Source: Desulfococcaceae bacterium HSG8 (GTDB lineage Bacteria > Desulfobacterota > Desulfobacteria > Desulfobacterales > 4be13). Taken from it: DNA of 48,437 nt. The stretch is from the NCBI GenBank assembly GCA_030378015.1, contig JAUCGG010000015.1, positions 1 through 48,437 on the forward strand, in the 5' to 3' direction. Both the position numbers and the translations under genes were made by a program. Under the pieces are notes generated by a model. The model saw nothing but the letters and a program-made list of their open reading frames with translations. It was not told where the DNA came from and did no database searches. Below are positions 1 through 8,027 of the stretch, piece after piece. Positions within the stretch are counted from its first letter, which is position 1. The number at the start of each line of letters is the position of its first letter.

Positions 1-83
1 GACACAAAGGCGCGAAGTCTCACGAAGGTTCTCTGTGTTCGTGGCATTTCTGTCCGTTGTTAAAAAATTGACACCGCGTTAAA
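1..83. repeat. fragment of the TGCAAC-type dispersed repeat
   Basis: The words GGCGCGAAGTCTCACGAAGG and a later CGCGTTAAAAG recur at about 30 kb, 40.1-40.5 kb and 42 kb, so this is one end of a dispersed element cut by the window edge. No coding potential is seen. Confidence 0.55.
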
Positions 84-532
84 AGAAAAGAATAAAGCCT
101 TATAAGACTTAAATTATAAAAAACTTATATTATAGCTGAAATTAAAATTTAAGTCAACTGTTAACTTTCTATTTTCAGGACAGCACGATACTTGGAAAAA
201 TAAAGGACACAAAGATTCACTTCATCAGTTCCCAACCTTTGAATATTTCAACATAAAAGAATGAAGTTTTTTAATTTCGGGAAGTTTGCATGACCTGACG
301 GCACAACGAATGGTTAAGCCCTTTTGTCCAGAAAAGGCTGTTCAACTATTTTTCCGATGAACTGTTCGAATACACCGGAAAGCTTCAAGTTAATTATATT
401 TTATTTCCTTAGTCAGATGCATATGGGGCAGGAGCCTCCCCTGAATCCGTTATAATCAGGCTGTTTATTCTTGACTAAATAAAGAATACCAATTATATTA
501 ACCTTTAGTAAATAAATAGCATTCAGTATCCC
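84..532. other. AT-rich intergenic DNA without recognisable gene
   Basis: No open frame with protein-like composition, no RNA gene and no clear promoter was seen. Around 290-315 there is a diverged copy of the 'ACAACGAATG' word that recurs near 31.7 kb and 33.6 kb. Confidence 0.5.
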
Positions 533-652
533 CCTTTTAAAGGGGAATTCAGGGTAATTTCAGCATCTTGCGGAAAATCCTCCCTTTTTACAAAAGAAGG
601 GAGTTTCCGGATGAGTCATTTCAGCCATTTATGAGAACTTACGACTCACGAG
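533..652. mobile_element. degraded MITE of family A
   Basis: The right part matches the 170-bp element at 6896, 13476 and 42899 (C-rich/G-rich arms, then GAGAACTTACGACTCACGAG). The left terminal repeat is missing, so this copy looks decayed. Confidence 0.6.
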
Positions 653-673
653 ATAATTAATTAACTCGACTTG

Positions 674-824
674 CTACTACTACACCACTTTTTAAGTTCG
701 TCCCCCCCTTTTTTAAAGGGGGCCGTGGGGATTTTATGTTACTAAAAAAGAGTGTTGCGGCAGAAATCCCCCCCGGCCCCCCTTTAAAAAAGGGGGGGAG
801 GAACTTACAAGTTAATGTACTACT
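674..824. repeat. C-rich/G-rich palindromic repeat, copy 1
   Basis: TACACCACTTTTTAAGTTCG opens the element. It then has a CCCCCC-TTTTTTAAAGGGGG arm and the inverse arm, ending near AATGTACTACT. Copies lie at 41541-41691 and 42617-42774, with partial ones at 26396 and 41128. The short open frames here are simply the repeat read as protein. Confidence 0.7.
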
Positions 825-1154
825 TCGTAAATTCGTTCCCTGTTGCTCCCGCTGGATTGAGAAATCCGGCGGCTCGGATTTATCAATCCAAGCCGAGCGA
901 AAGGGGACGGATTTAAAAAGTGCTGTATTATGTTATGGTTCAAGACATATGAACTGATACCAGATTCAGAGATAATTTATGCATCTCATTCCCAAAATAT
1001 GCCTTCGATCTTTATCAGACTGAAAGGAAATTGGTATCAAACCATGTCCTGAACCATAGCTATGCTCTTGCCGGGTTGCCAAATCCGGCAGGTGGTTCGG
1101 ATTTGGCAATCCAAACTGAGCAATGAGCACCTAATCAATAATTTTGTAACATTT

Positions 1155-1260
1155 ACGCCATGTACAACTTTTCTGATTAACCACAGAAAACACAGAGCTT
1201 TCGCAAGAGGCACAGAGCTTTATGCGGCAATTTCTCCACGGCCTCTGCGTTTAAAGTTGC
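1155..1260. mobile_element. TGCAAC-family MITE with flanking duplication
   Basis: Starts ACGCCATGTACAAC and ends AAAGTTGC. It is flanked by GTAACATTT on both sides (1146-1154 and 1261-1269), so a 7-9 bp target duplication is visible. Related to the copies at 41985-42123 and 40071-40548. Confidence 0.6.
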
Positions 1261-1393
1261 GTAACATTTCCGGGTGCCGGAAGCCTGAAAATTCGGAACG
1301 TCAGGAAAATGTTACAAAACTTTTGCGCAGGTACTTACTTAAAAGGGGTATTTCCGATAGATAGCAAGTTAAGAAAACAGAGGCACTAATAAA

Positions 1394-2722
1394 TTGAAAA
1401 ATGAAAATACGCTTGCAGCGCTGAATGCCATCTCAAAGACTGTCAGCAGCAGTCTGGAACTGAATGAGGTGCTTGACAGCACCATTGAGATTGTCCTTGA
1501 AATTCTTGATGCTGACAGCGCCAGGATTTATCTTCTGAACGACAAAAAAGACTGTCTTAATTTGGTCGCTCACAGGGGTCTTTCAGAAGAGACAACCATG
1601 CTGAGTCATATGAAATGTCGGAAAGTGGGGGACGGACTCCTGGGGAAGACTGCCATTAACGGTAAGGCAAAGGTGGTAGATAACCTTCCCCGGGCAAATG
1701 ATCCCTATGTTGATTCTCTTTTTTTCAATGAAGGACTTTTGTACAGCGCCTATATACCGCTTGTTTCCAAGGGAAATCCGGTGGGAATGATGTGTGTATC
1801 CAGTCGTTACAAATTCAAGTTTTCAGGCGATTGTGTGGAATTCCTGACGGCTGTGGGAAACCAGATAGGAATTGCCGTAGATAATGCCAATCTGTATGAG
1901 AATCTGAAACTTGCTTATAATGAACTCAAGGAAGCCCAGGAACAGGTCATCCGGACAGAAAAAATGGCCTCCCTGGGTAAACTGGCAGCCACCATTGCCC
2001 ATGAAATAAATAATCCGCTTGCAGCAGTGCTGACTTATATCAAACTGCTGATAAAGCTCATCACCCTGGGACGTTTCACCCCGGAAAGAATGGAAGATAT
2101 TTCCCGGTATCTGAACACCATGGAATCGGAAACCGCCCGGTGCGGAGAAATCGTAAAAAATCTCCTGGCCTTTTCCCGCCAGTCCAAGATTACCATCAAG
2201 CCGTACAGCATTGAGGAAATTATTGACAGAAGCATGATTCTTATTGCTCATGATCTGGAACTGAAAGATATCCGGATCGTAAAAGAAATAGAATCGGACA
2301 TCCCCCTCATACAATGCGACTTCAGGCAGATTCAGCAGACTCTTCTGAACCTTATGGGCAATGCATCAGAGGCGATGACAGGAGGCGGTACGTTAACGGT
2401 GACAGCGAAACATTCTGAGAAAGGGGATTTTTTAGAGATACTGATTTCCGATACAGGATGCGGTATTTCCGAAGAAAATCTGAAAAATATTTTTGAGCCC
2501 TTTTTTACGACAAAGGAAGAGGGGAAGGGTGTAGGACTCGGTCTGTCGGTCGTTTACGGCATTATCAGCAAGCACAACGGTTCTGTAAGAGTGGAGAGCG
2601 AGCCTGGGAAAGGAAGCACATTCAAGGTTTGCCTGCCTGTTCATTCCCATCAGGTATGTCCGGATCATAAAACAAAGGAAGGAATTAATAATGGCAAAAA
2701 AACCTCGTATTCTTGTGGTTGA
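1394..2722 (+). CDS. GAF-domain sensor histidine kinase
   Basis: A soluble two-component sensor kinase that autophosphorylates on a histidine and passes phosphate to a receiver. Residues 1-165 form a GAF sensor domain with no membrane segment, so the signal is cytoplasmic. A short coiled linker is followed by the H-box ATIAHEINNPLAA with the phospho-acceptor at His203. The ATP-binding domain shows the N box (NLMGNASEAM), G1 (DTGCGI) and F/G2 (EPFFTTKEEGKGVGLGLS). The start is TTG, with GAGGC upstream. The 3' end overlaps the response regulator start (2691) by 32 bp, indicating translational coupling and cognate partnership. The EINNP H-box form is typical of NtrB-like kinases that partner sigma-54 activators. 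The ligand is unknown. A redox or small-molecule signal related to the downstream Hdr genes is only inference. Confidence 0.93.
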   Translation: MKNENTLAALNAISKTVSSSLELNEVLDSTIEIVLEILDADSARIYLLNDKKDCLNLVAHRGLSEETTMLSHMKCRKVGDGLLGKTAINGKAKVVDNLPRANDPYVDSLFFNEGLLYSAYIPLVSKGNPVGMMCVSSRYKFKFSGDCVEFLTAVGNQIGIAVDNANLYENLKLAYNELKEAQEQVIRTEKMASLGKLAATIAHEINNPLAAVLTYIKLLIKLITLGRFTPERMEDISRYLNTMESETARCGEIVKNLLAFSRQSKITIKPYSIEEIIDRSMILIAHDLELKDIRIVKEIESDIPLIQCDFRQIQQTLLNLMGNASEAMTGGGTLTVTAKHSEKGDFLEILISDTGCGISEENLKNIFEPFFTTKEEGKGVGLGLSVVYGIISKHNGSVRVESEPGKGSTFKVCLPVHSHQVCPDHKTKEGINNGKKTSYSCG

Positions 2723-4046
2723 TGACGAAGCCCCCATGCGGGAAAGCCTTAAGGACTGGCTCATGGAAGACGGTTATGAAGTCGGGCTGGCAGGGAGCGG
2801 AAAGGAAGCAATCGTCATGTCCCTGGAAAGAACCTGGGAGGTAATTTTGCTTGATCTGAAAATGCCGGGCATGGATGGTCTTGAAACCCTGAAGCGGCTG
2901 AAGGGAGAAGACGTTAAGACGGATGCTGAAATACTCGTGATGACCGCCTACGCAAGCATTGATACAGCGGTTCAGGCCATGAAAGAAGGCGCGTTTGATT
3001 ACCTGGTCAAACCTTTTGATCCGGATGAAATAGAAATGCAGATCAAAAGAATTATCGCTCATAAGGATCTGATCCAGCAGAATATCCTGCTGCGCCAGAA
3101 ATTGGAGGAAAAAACCCAGTGCGACGAGATTATCGGAAAGAGCGACGCCATGCAGGAAATTTTCGAACTGATTTCCCGTGTAGCCCCGGCAGATTCCACA
3201 GTCCTCATCACCGGCGAAAGCGGCACAGGTAAAGAACTGGTAGCCCAGGCAATTCACGGAAACAGCCAGCGATGTTACATGCCTTTTATTGCTGTAAACT
3301 GCGGCGCGTTACCTGATTCTTTGTTGGAAAGTGAGCTTTTCGGCTATGAAAAGGGCGCGTTTACAGGCGCGGAGCATACAAAAAAGGGACGGTTTGAAAT
3401 GGCGGATAAGGGAACCCTTTTCCTGGATGAAATCGGGGACGTCAGCCTGAAGACCCAGGTGGATCTCCTGAGGGTTTTACAGGAAAGGAAATTCAGGCGC
3501 CTGGGCGGTCAGGATGAGATAGAGGCGGATGTGCGTATCCTGGCTGCAACCAATCGTGATTTAAAAGAAGCGATCAGGGAAAATCAGTTTCGTGAAGATC
3601 TCTATTATCGTCTGAATGTTATCCATATCCACATTCCTCCGTTAAGAGAACGAAAAGAAGATATCCCGCTGCTGGCAAGGACATTTATCCGAAGGTATTG
3701 CCTGGAAATGAACAAAGAACCGCTGAAAATTTCGGATCCCGCTTTGAAACTGCTGACAGACTATAATTGGCCCGGCAATGTAAGGGAACTGGAGAATATT
3801 ATTGAAAGGGCGCTGGTCATCGGAGGAGGCAAAGAGATCGTATCGGATGATCTTCCTTTTTCAGGGAAAGAACCGGAACCTGAGTCATATCCCAAATCAT
3901 TAAAAATGATGGAAAAAGTGCATATTGAAAGGATACTGGAGGAAACAGGCTGGAACATCAGCCGGGCAGCCCGTGAACTGGATATTGACCGGCAGACCCT
4001 CTACAACAAGATAGAAAAATATAAACTGAAAAGAAAGTCCTCTTAA
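2691..4046 (+). CDS. NtrC-family sigma-54-dependent response regulator
   Basis: A phosphorylation-controlled enhancer-binding protein that remodels sigma-54 RNA polymerase. The N-terminal receiver has acidic residues DD11-12 and phospho-acceptor Asp55 (LLDLKMPGMDG). The central AAA+ domain has Walker A GESGTGKE (175-182), the sigma-54-contacting GAFTGA loop (222-227) and the LFLDEIGD Walker B. The C-terminus is a Fis-type helix-turn-helix (NISRAARELDIDRQTLYNKI). At 451 aa it is full length. ATG is preceded by AAGGAA, and the start lies inside the kinase gene. Its targets are not shown by sequence. However, this window carries a perfect sigma-54 promoter with two upstream palindromes at 5.2-5.4 kb and further sigma-54 promoters before hdrA1, so it is the natural candidate activator of both units (inference). 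Confidence 0.95.
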   Translation: MAKKPRILVVDDEAPMRESLKDWLMEDGYEVGLAGSGKEAIVMSLERTWEVILLDLKMPGMDGLETLKRLKGEDVKTDAEILVMTAYASIDTAVQAMKEGAFDYLVKPFDPDEIEMQIKRIIAHKDLIQQNILLRQKLEEKTQCDEIIGKSDAMQEIFELISRVAPADSTVLITGESGTGKELVAQAIHGNSQRCYMPFIAVNCGALPDSLLESELFGYEKGAFTGAEHTKKGRFEMADKGTLFLDEIGDVSLKTQVDLLRVLQERKFRRLGGQDEIEADVRILAATNRDLKEAIRENQFREDLYYRLNVIHIHIPPLRERKEDIPLLARTFIRRYCLEMNKEPLKISDPALKLLTDYNWPGNVRELENIIERALVIGGGKEIVSDDLPFSGKEPEPESYPKSLKMMEKVHIERILEETGWNISRAARELDIDRQTLYNKIEKYKLKRKSS

Positions 4047-4051
4047 TCGCT

Positions 4052-4600
4052 TTGTCAGCATGCGTCACCATCTGCCCTGTGGGACCTGTGAACCAGGAAA
4101 TTCTTGCACATCTTGCCAGGCATATCCGAACCCGATGCGGACTTGAATGCAGGATTTCCCCGGAAATGGAAAATCCCCGGTATGCATATAATGAAACCCG
4201 GCATCAGTATGATTCAAAGGTGATCCTGAAGCATCTCATCCGATGTTGTCCCCATGACACGCTGAGATTTATAGGTGTTACCCCTGTGGATCTGTATGTG
4301 CCTATCCTTAAATATGTCTTCGGACTGGCACAGATAGAAGGTCAGTGCGCTCTTATTTCCCTGCACCGCCTTCATCCCCGGTTTTATGATCAGCCGCCGG
4401 ATCACGATCTTTTAGTGGAACGAGTGAAAAAAACAGCAGTGCATGAACTGGGACACACCTTCGGTCTTACGCATTGCAGAGATCGGCGTTGTATTATGTA
4501 TTCTTCTACCCGGATAGAAGATACGGACCACAAACAATCCCTTTTTTGTCCTACCTGTTTTGAACTTTTCAAGTGGCACCTTGAGCATTTGAGTGTCTGA
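4052..4600 (+). CDS. amzA: archaemetzincin-like zinc protease
   Basis: Predicted metallopeptidase of the archaemetzincin family. The signature is fully present: HELGHTFGLTHC (131-142), Cys147, the Met of CIM at 149, and the CPTC pair (166, 169). The three histidines bind catalytic zinc, Glu132 is the general base, and the four cysteines form the family's second zinc site. Length (182 aa) fits the family. There is no signal peptide, so the protein is cytoplasmic. It starts at TTG six bases after the response regulator stop, so it is the third gene of that operon. The substrate is not known for bacterial members. The last residues are encoded by an octamer tandem repeat that runs past the stop codon, suggesting slippage has set the C-terminus. 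Confidence 0.88.
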   Translation: MSACVTICPVGPVNQEILAHLARHIRTRCGLECRISPEMENPRYAYNETRHQYDSKVILKHLIRCCPHDTLRFIGVTPVDLYVPILKYVFGLAQIEGQCALISLHRLHPRFYDQPPDHDLLVERVKKTAVHELGHTFGLTHCRDRRCIMYSSTRIEDTDHKQSLFCPTCFELFKWHLEHLSV

Positions 4601-4614
4601 GTGTCTGAGTGTCT
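4591..4614. repeat. GAGTGTCT octamer x3 across a stop codon
   Basis: Three perfect copies of GAGTGTCT, preceded by a diverged GAGCATTT, overlap the stop of the archaemetzincin gene at 4598-4600. Confidence 0.85.
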
Positions 4615-4817
4615 GAGCGGGCGCATTCCAAAAAAGTAGGAAAATTCTCGTTCCCAGGCTCTGCATTTCGGGAGGCTCTACAGTCGGTGATTCACATCAG
4701 TCTGTTCGGAAGGCAGAGCCTTCCGATATGCATTCCCAGGCAGAGCCTGGGAACGGAGTAACATGCTGATTTTTTATGGTCTGTATGGGCGTATTTATAA
4801 GTTGGGGGAGTAACTTT

Positions 4818-4966
4818 CAGTCCCGGAGGGACTTCTGAAAATAGCCCGGCAATTCATTGCCGGGTGAGTATTCCGGATCATTCAGTCCCTCCGGGACTGA
4901 AAAAAACGGGGGATATCCGCCCCGGCAATAAATTGCCGGGCTATTTTCAGTCGTCCCTCCGGGACT
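4818..4966. repeat. REP-like palindromic element (CCCGGCAAT family), copy 1
   Basis: Nested inverted repeats: TCCCGGAGGGAC outer arms and GCCCGGCAATTCATTGCCGG inner arms. Related copies lie at 20842-21020 and 21363-21512. Highly structured as RNA; it sits at the 3' side of the archaemetzincin operon. Confidence 0.75.
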
Positions 4967-5190
4967 CCTCCAAGTTGTAAATGCGCCCGGTCTGTATGAT
5001 ATTCCTATTTTTTTGGAATGCTCCCTGTCTGAGCCCGCTCCGAGTTTTCAAACACGCTCTGAATATTTTTCAGTCCTGAAAGATGCGGGGTTGGTTCAGG
5101 TCTCCGACCTGAACCGGACTGACATAAGCCGGACTCCGCCATTCACAACATGCATACTTACGGGCATTTTGATTACGCTCAAGTGCTTAT

Positions 5191-5207
5191 CGCCGAATTT
5201 TTCGACA
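5191..5207. promoter_or_regulatory. candidate enhancer (UAS) palindrome 1
   Basis: CGCCGAATTTTTCGACA is a near-palindrome of the form YGCCGAA-N3-TTCGACA. An almost identical copy starts exactly 100 bp downstream, and a half site TTCGACA lies at 5220-5226. Its distance of about 240 bp from the expected transcription start suits a sigma-54 activator. Confidence 0.6.
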
Positions 5208-5290
5208 CCTGTCTTTTTTTTCGACAATTTCAAAATCAGATTGAATAATCAATATATTAGAACATAGCATGTTCCCCTGATGATTCTGTT

Positions 5291-5307
5291 TGCCGAAATT
5301 TTCGACA
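5291..5307. promoter_or_regulatory. candidate enhancer (UAS) palindrome 2
   Basis: TGCCGAAATTTTCGACA shares 14 of 17 bases with the site at 5191 and is itself palindromic. Centred about 135 bp upstream of the expected start from the 5409 promoter, the usual place for an NtrC-type binding site. Confidence 0.65.
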
Positions 5308-5408
5308 AACTGAAATGTTTATCCGATATCTGTTTTTATCCTTTTTGAAAAAAATATTAAATATAATATTAAATAGTTATGATATTTTTTAAAATTTTGA
5401 CCTCACAT

Positions 5409-5424
5409 TGGCATTCCGCTTGCA
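5409..5424 (+). promoter_or_regulatory. sigma-54 promoter of the GcvH-like gene
   Basis: TGGCA-TTCCGC-TTGCA matches the -24/-12 consensus (TGGCA-N6-TTGCW) with exact spacing. Transcription would start near 5435, followed by a 58-base leader and an AGGAGG ribosome site before ATG 5493. Confidence 0.88.
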
Positions 5425-5492
5425 GGGATAGAAGTATAAAATGAAATGAATAAAATTTTATATAAATTTTTCAGATATAGGAGGATATAAAA

Positions 5493-6410
5493 ATGGCAGA
5501 ATCAATGAAGATCGTCCCCCCCGGAAAGAAAAAATGTGTATGGATGGAAGCCAGTGTCGTTTCCTATAAACTTTGCGACAACAACTATGATTGCAGCACC
5601 TGTGCATATGATCACGCAATGCAGACAAAGGTCGCGCGGCAAAAGAAAGCTGCTGCTTCCCCGGTAGCGATAGAAGCGACGCCTGACAAGTTCACTGAAA
5701 CCTGGGTAGAAAAGATGATGATGCTTCCGGCTCCAAGGCGCAAATGCCGGTACATGATTACAGGAGAGGTTGACAGCAAGATATGCGCCAATGCTTATGA
5801 GTGCGGGAACTGCTCTTTTGACCAGATGATGCAGGAGCGTATGGAGGCAGAGGTGCTTCCTGTGCATGGCCGGACTTATGAGAAAGGGTTCGAACTGGCG
5901 GAAGATATTTATTACCACGAGGGGCATGTGTGGGCCAGACCCGAATATGGCGGACGTGTAAGGGTGGGATTAGATGATTTTGCCCAGAAACTTCTCGGAA
6001 AGCTCTCAAAAGTCGAGCTTCCTGATATCGGACATGAAATGAAGCAGGGTGAACCGGGATTTCAAATCAGACGCAATGGCGACATGGCGCAGGTGCTTTC
6101 CCCTATTGACGGCATCCTGACCCATGTCAACGATCAGTTGCTGGATCATCCCGGGATTGCAAACGAATCTCCTTATGAAAACGGATGGCTGTTCATTATT
6201 GAACCTGTAAAGCTCCGCAAGAACCTGAAGGGGCTGTATTATGGTGAAGACGCCCGGAAATTTATGAATGAGGAGGGGGAAAGACTTTTTTCCATGGTGA
6301 ATGATGATTTAAGGATTGCAGCAGACGGTGGTCTGTCAGTGGAAGATATTTCTGAAGAACTGAAAGGGGAAAAGTGGAGCAAGTTCGTAAAAGCCTTCCT
6401 CAGAACCTGA
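5493..6410 (+). CDS. GcvH-fold protein with duplicated Cys4 motif, no lipoyl lysine
   Basis: A 305-aa protein. Residues about 130-240 are clearly homologous to glycine-cleavage H protein (HVWARPEYGGRVRVGLDDFA, LPDIG, SPIDG, NGWLFIIEP). The usual ESVKAA lipoyl-attachment segment is replaced by IRRNGDMA, and the position of the lipoyl lysine (about residue 196) is Gly, so it should not carry lipoate. The N-terminal half holds two copies of C-x12-C-x5-C-x2-C (Cys15/28/34/37 and Cys85/98/104/107), each followed by a D-x2-MQ-like tail. These could bind zinc or an iron-sulfur cluster. It is transcribed alone from a sigma-54 promoter between a two-component operon and the Hdr-Met operon. A regulatory or scaffold role is guessed; no enzymatic activity can be assigned. 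Confidence 0.88.
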   Translation: MAESMKIVPPGKKKCVWMEASVVSYKLCDNNYDCSTCAYDHAMQTKVARQKKAAASPVAIEATPDKFTETWVEKMMMLPAPRRKCRYMITGEVDSKICANAYECGNCSFDQMMQERMEAEVLPVHGRTYEKGFELAEDIYYHEGHVWARPEYGGRVRVGLDDFAQKLLGKLSKVELPDIGHEMKQGEPGFQIRRNGDMAQVLSPIDGILTHVNDQLLDHPGIANESPYENGWLFIIEPVKLRKNLKGLYYGEDARKFMNEEGERLFSMVNDDLRIAADGGLSVEDISEELKGEKWSKFVKAFLRT

Positions 6411-6440
6411 TTGCAGGTGCCTTGCCGAACATCTTTGCCG

Positions 6441-6462
6441 GGCGGGGTTTGCAACCCCGTCC
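6441..6462. terminator. hairpin after the GcvH-like gene
   Basis: CGGGGTT-TGC-AACCCCG stem-loop about 30 bases past the stop. There is no clear U-tract, so it may be a REP-type structure rather than an intrinsic terminator. Confidence 0.4.
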
Positions 6463-6788
6463 GAAACCTCCTGATTTTTCCCGTCCCCACTTCGATATGG
6501 GCATTGATTATTTCATCCGGAATAATTTCCAGCGCCCTGTTTATCGTCTCCTTATCTGTTTTCGTTTTTAATACATCTGCCTGTATTTTTACCTCCGTTC
6601 TCATATAAATTTACATATTCCTGATTCTAACGCTTTTTGTGGTTTCTGATACGGGCTGAAAATATTAAAACCCGCAAACCCGGATTCACGGGTTGCCGAC
6701 AGGCAGACTGTCTTTCATGCCGGTTTTCAGAATGGTAACTATCTGAAATCACGTACAACTACAAAATCCGTTAGAACCAGACATATTA

Positions 6789-6850
6789 TCAGTAGATCGA
6801 AAAGTTTCCGGTAAAACAGCGGATTCCGGATAAATTAAAAAACATCCATA
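6789..6850. mobile_element. partial MITE of family B
   Basis: Left end TCAGTAGATCGAAAAG and the CAGCGGATTCCGG segment match the full elements at 28358 and 29820; the right half is missing. Confidence 0.55.
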
Positions 6851-6895
6851 TGGGAAGCGTCACATGAAAATCCATTTTACAGCTATTCATTATAA

Positions 6896-7064
6896 CTCGT
6901 GAGTCGTAAGTTCTCATAAATAGCTGAAATAACTCACCGGGAAACTCCCCCCTTTTTTAAAGGGGGCCGGGGGGATTTCCCCCAACCTGCTGAAATCCCC
7001 CTGAATCCCCCTTTAAAAAAGGGGAACTCAGAACAGCGGCTTCAGAGAACTTATGACTGTCGAG
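6896..7064. mobile_element. MITE family A, copy with 7-bp target duplication
   Basis: 169-bp element with terminal inverted repeats CTCGTGAGTCGTAAGTTCTC and GAGAACTTATGACTGTCGAG and two C-rich/G-rich hairpin arms inside. It is flanked by ATTATAA on both sides (6889-6895, 7065-7071). Non-coding and nearly identical to 13476-13646, so it was recently mobile. Confidence 0.9.
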
Positions 7065-7142
7065 ATTATAACACAAACAAGTTATAAGACGGGTTTTTAT
7101 GTGACAGTTCCCAATGTATTATATTCCAATTTTGGTTTTTCT

Positions 7143-7158
7143 TGGCACGGGAATTGCT
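7143..7158 (+). promoter_or_regulatory. sigma-54 promoter P1 of the hdr-met operon
   Basis: TGGCA-CGGGAA-TTGCT is a perfect -24/-12 match. It is preceded by TTTTGGTTTTTC, also found at P3. It would give a leader of about 860 nt before hdrA1; no other gene lies between. Confidence 0.8.
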
Positions 7159-7364
7159 ATTCTGAAAAATCGGAATTTTCCGGCATGTTTTCTTAAGATT
7201 TACGTTCGGGATTCACATTTTCTGTGTTAAGTAATGGCGATTAAATAACTTTCCCATTTTATATCTTTTATATAATCAGGAAGTTAAATATCAATATTTA
7301 TACAAGCAAAATATATGCCAACTAATTCATCCCGGGATAATGCGCTGATATTAAAATTGAATTT

Positions 7365-7380
7365 TGGCACACATTTTGCT
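7365..7380 (+). promoter_or_regulatory. sigma-54 promoter P2 of the hdr-met operon
   Basis: TGGCA-CACATT-TTGCT matches the -24/-12 consensus with exact spacing; transcription would start near 7392. Confidence 0.72.
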
Positions 7381-7490
7381 TCAGACTTTAAAATGAAGCT
7401 GCTAACTATCTGATTTTATAGAAATGGACAATTTGTTTAATTTCCAATACTAAACTGAATCTACGCAAAAATTGTGCTTGGAAAAACTAA

Positions 7491-7525
7491 AACTTGAAAC
7501 TTGAAATTTGGAACTTGGAATTCGG
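7491..7525. repeat. heptamer array upstream of hdrA1
   Basis: Five units: AACTTGA, AACTTGA, AATTTGG, AACTTGG, AATTCGG. Same 7-base period as arrays in every gap of the downstream operon. Confidence 0.7.
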
Positions 7526-7806
7526 CTGTTCATGTTTCACGCTTCATTCATTATGGATGCCCATTTTGATTTACACTCATTATGATTTATCAGAGCTACT
7601 ATGAATGATTATAAAAATTTTGAATATAATTCAGCATGGCTACGAAAGCAGAATTGATATAGCTAAATATTATTATTTTATCTGGTTATACTCACTTTTT
7701 TTAATAAAATATAAAAAATGAATAAGTATTTTAATTATTTTAAAGACTATGATTTTCTATTGACAAGCTTTCACTCTGCATATAAGATTTCTGTTTTGGT
7801 TTTTCC

Positions 7807-7822
7807 TGGCACGAAAATTGTC
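7807..7822 (+). promoter_or_regulatory. sigma-54-like promoter P3, degenerate -12
   Basis: TGGCA-CGAAAA-TTGTC differs from consensus in the -12 GC (GT here). The 27-bp block 7794-7820 repeats the block at 7130-7156 (TTTTGGTTTTTC then TGGCACG), so P1 and P3 look like duplicates. It would give a leader of about 195 nt before hdrA1. Confidence 0.5.
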
Positions 7823-8027
7823 CTGCTGGAGAATGATATTTTTTGCTTTATTTTTGGATAATTATAATTTCAAAAACGTTAATTTTTGCGGCTGGCTACC
7901 ATCAGAAGTAGTATTCATCTACAAAAATCATGCCTGAAAAACCAGGATGGGAAGAATATATTTTAATCGTACAGGATCAGCCATGCTCTGATCCTGAATA
8001 TAAACTTATTCACAGGAGAAATTAACG

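Noticed and set aside
4575..4592. TGGCAC near the archaemetzincin 3' end as a sigma-54 promoter
   Set aside because: No TTGC at the required spacing and it lies within the coding sequence.
5013..5267. 84-aa open frame before the enhancer sites
   Set aside because: No ribosome site, repeat-derived composition, and it overlaps the regulatory palindromes.
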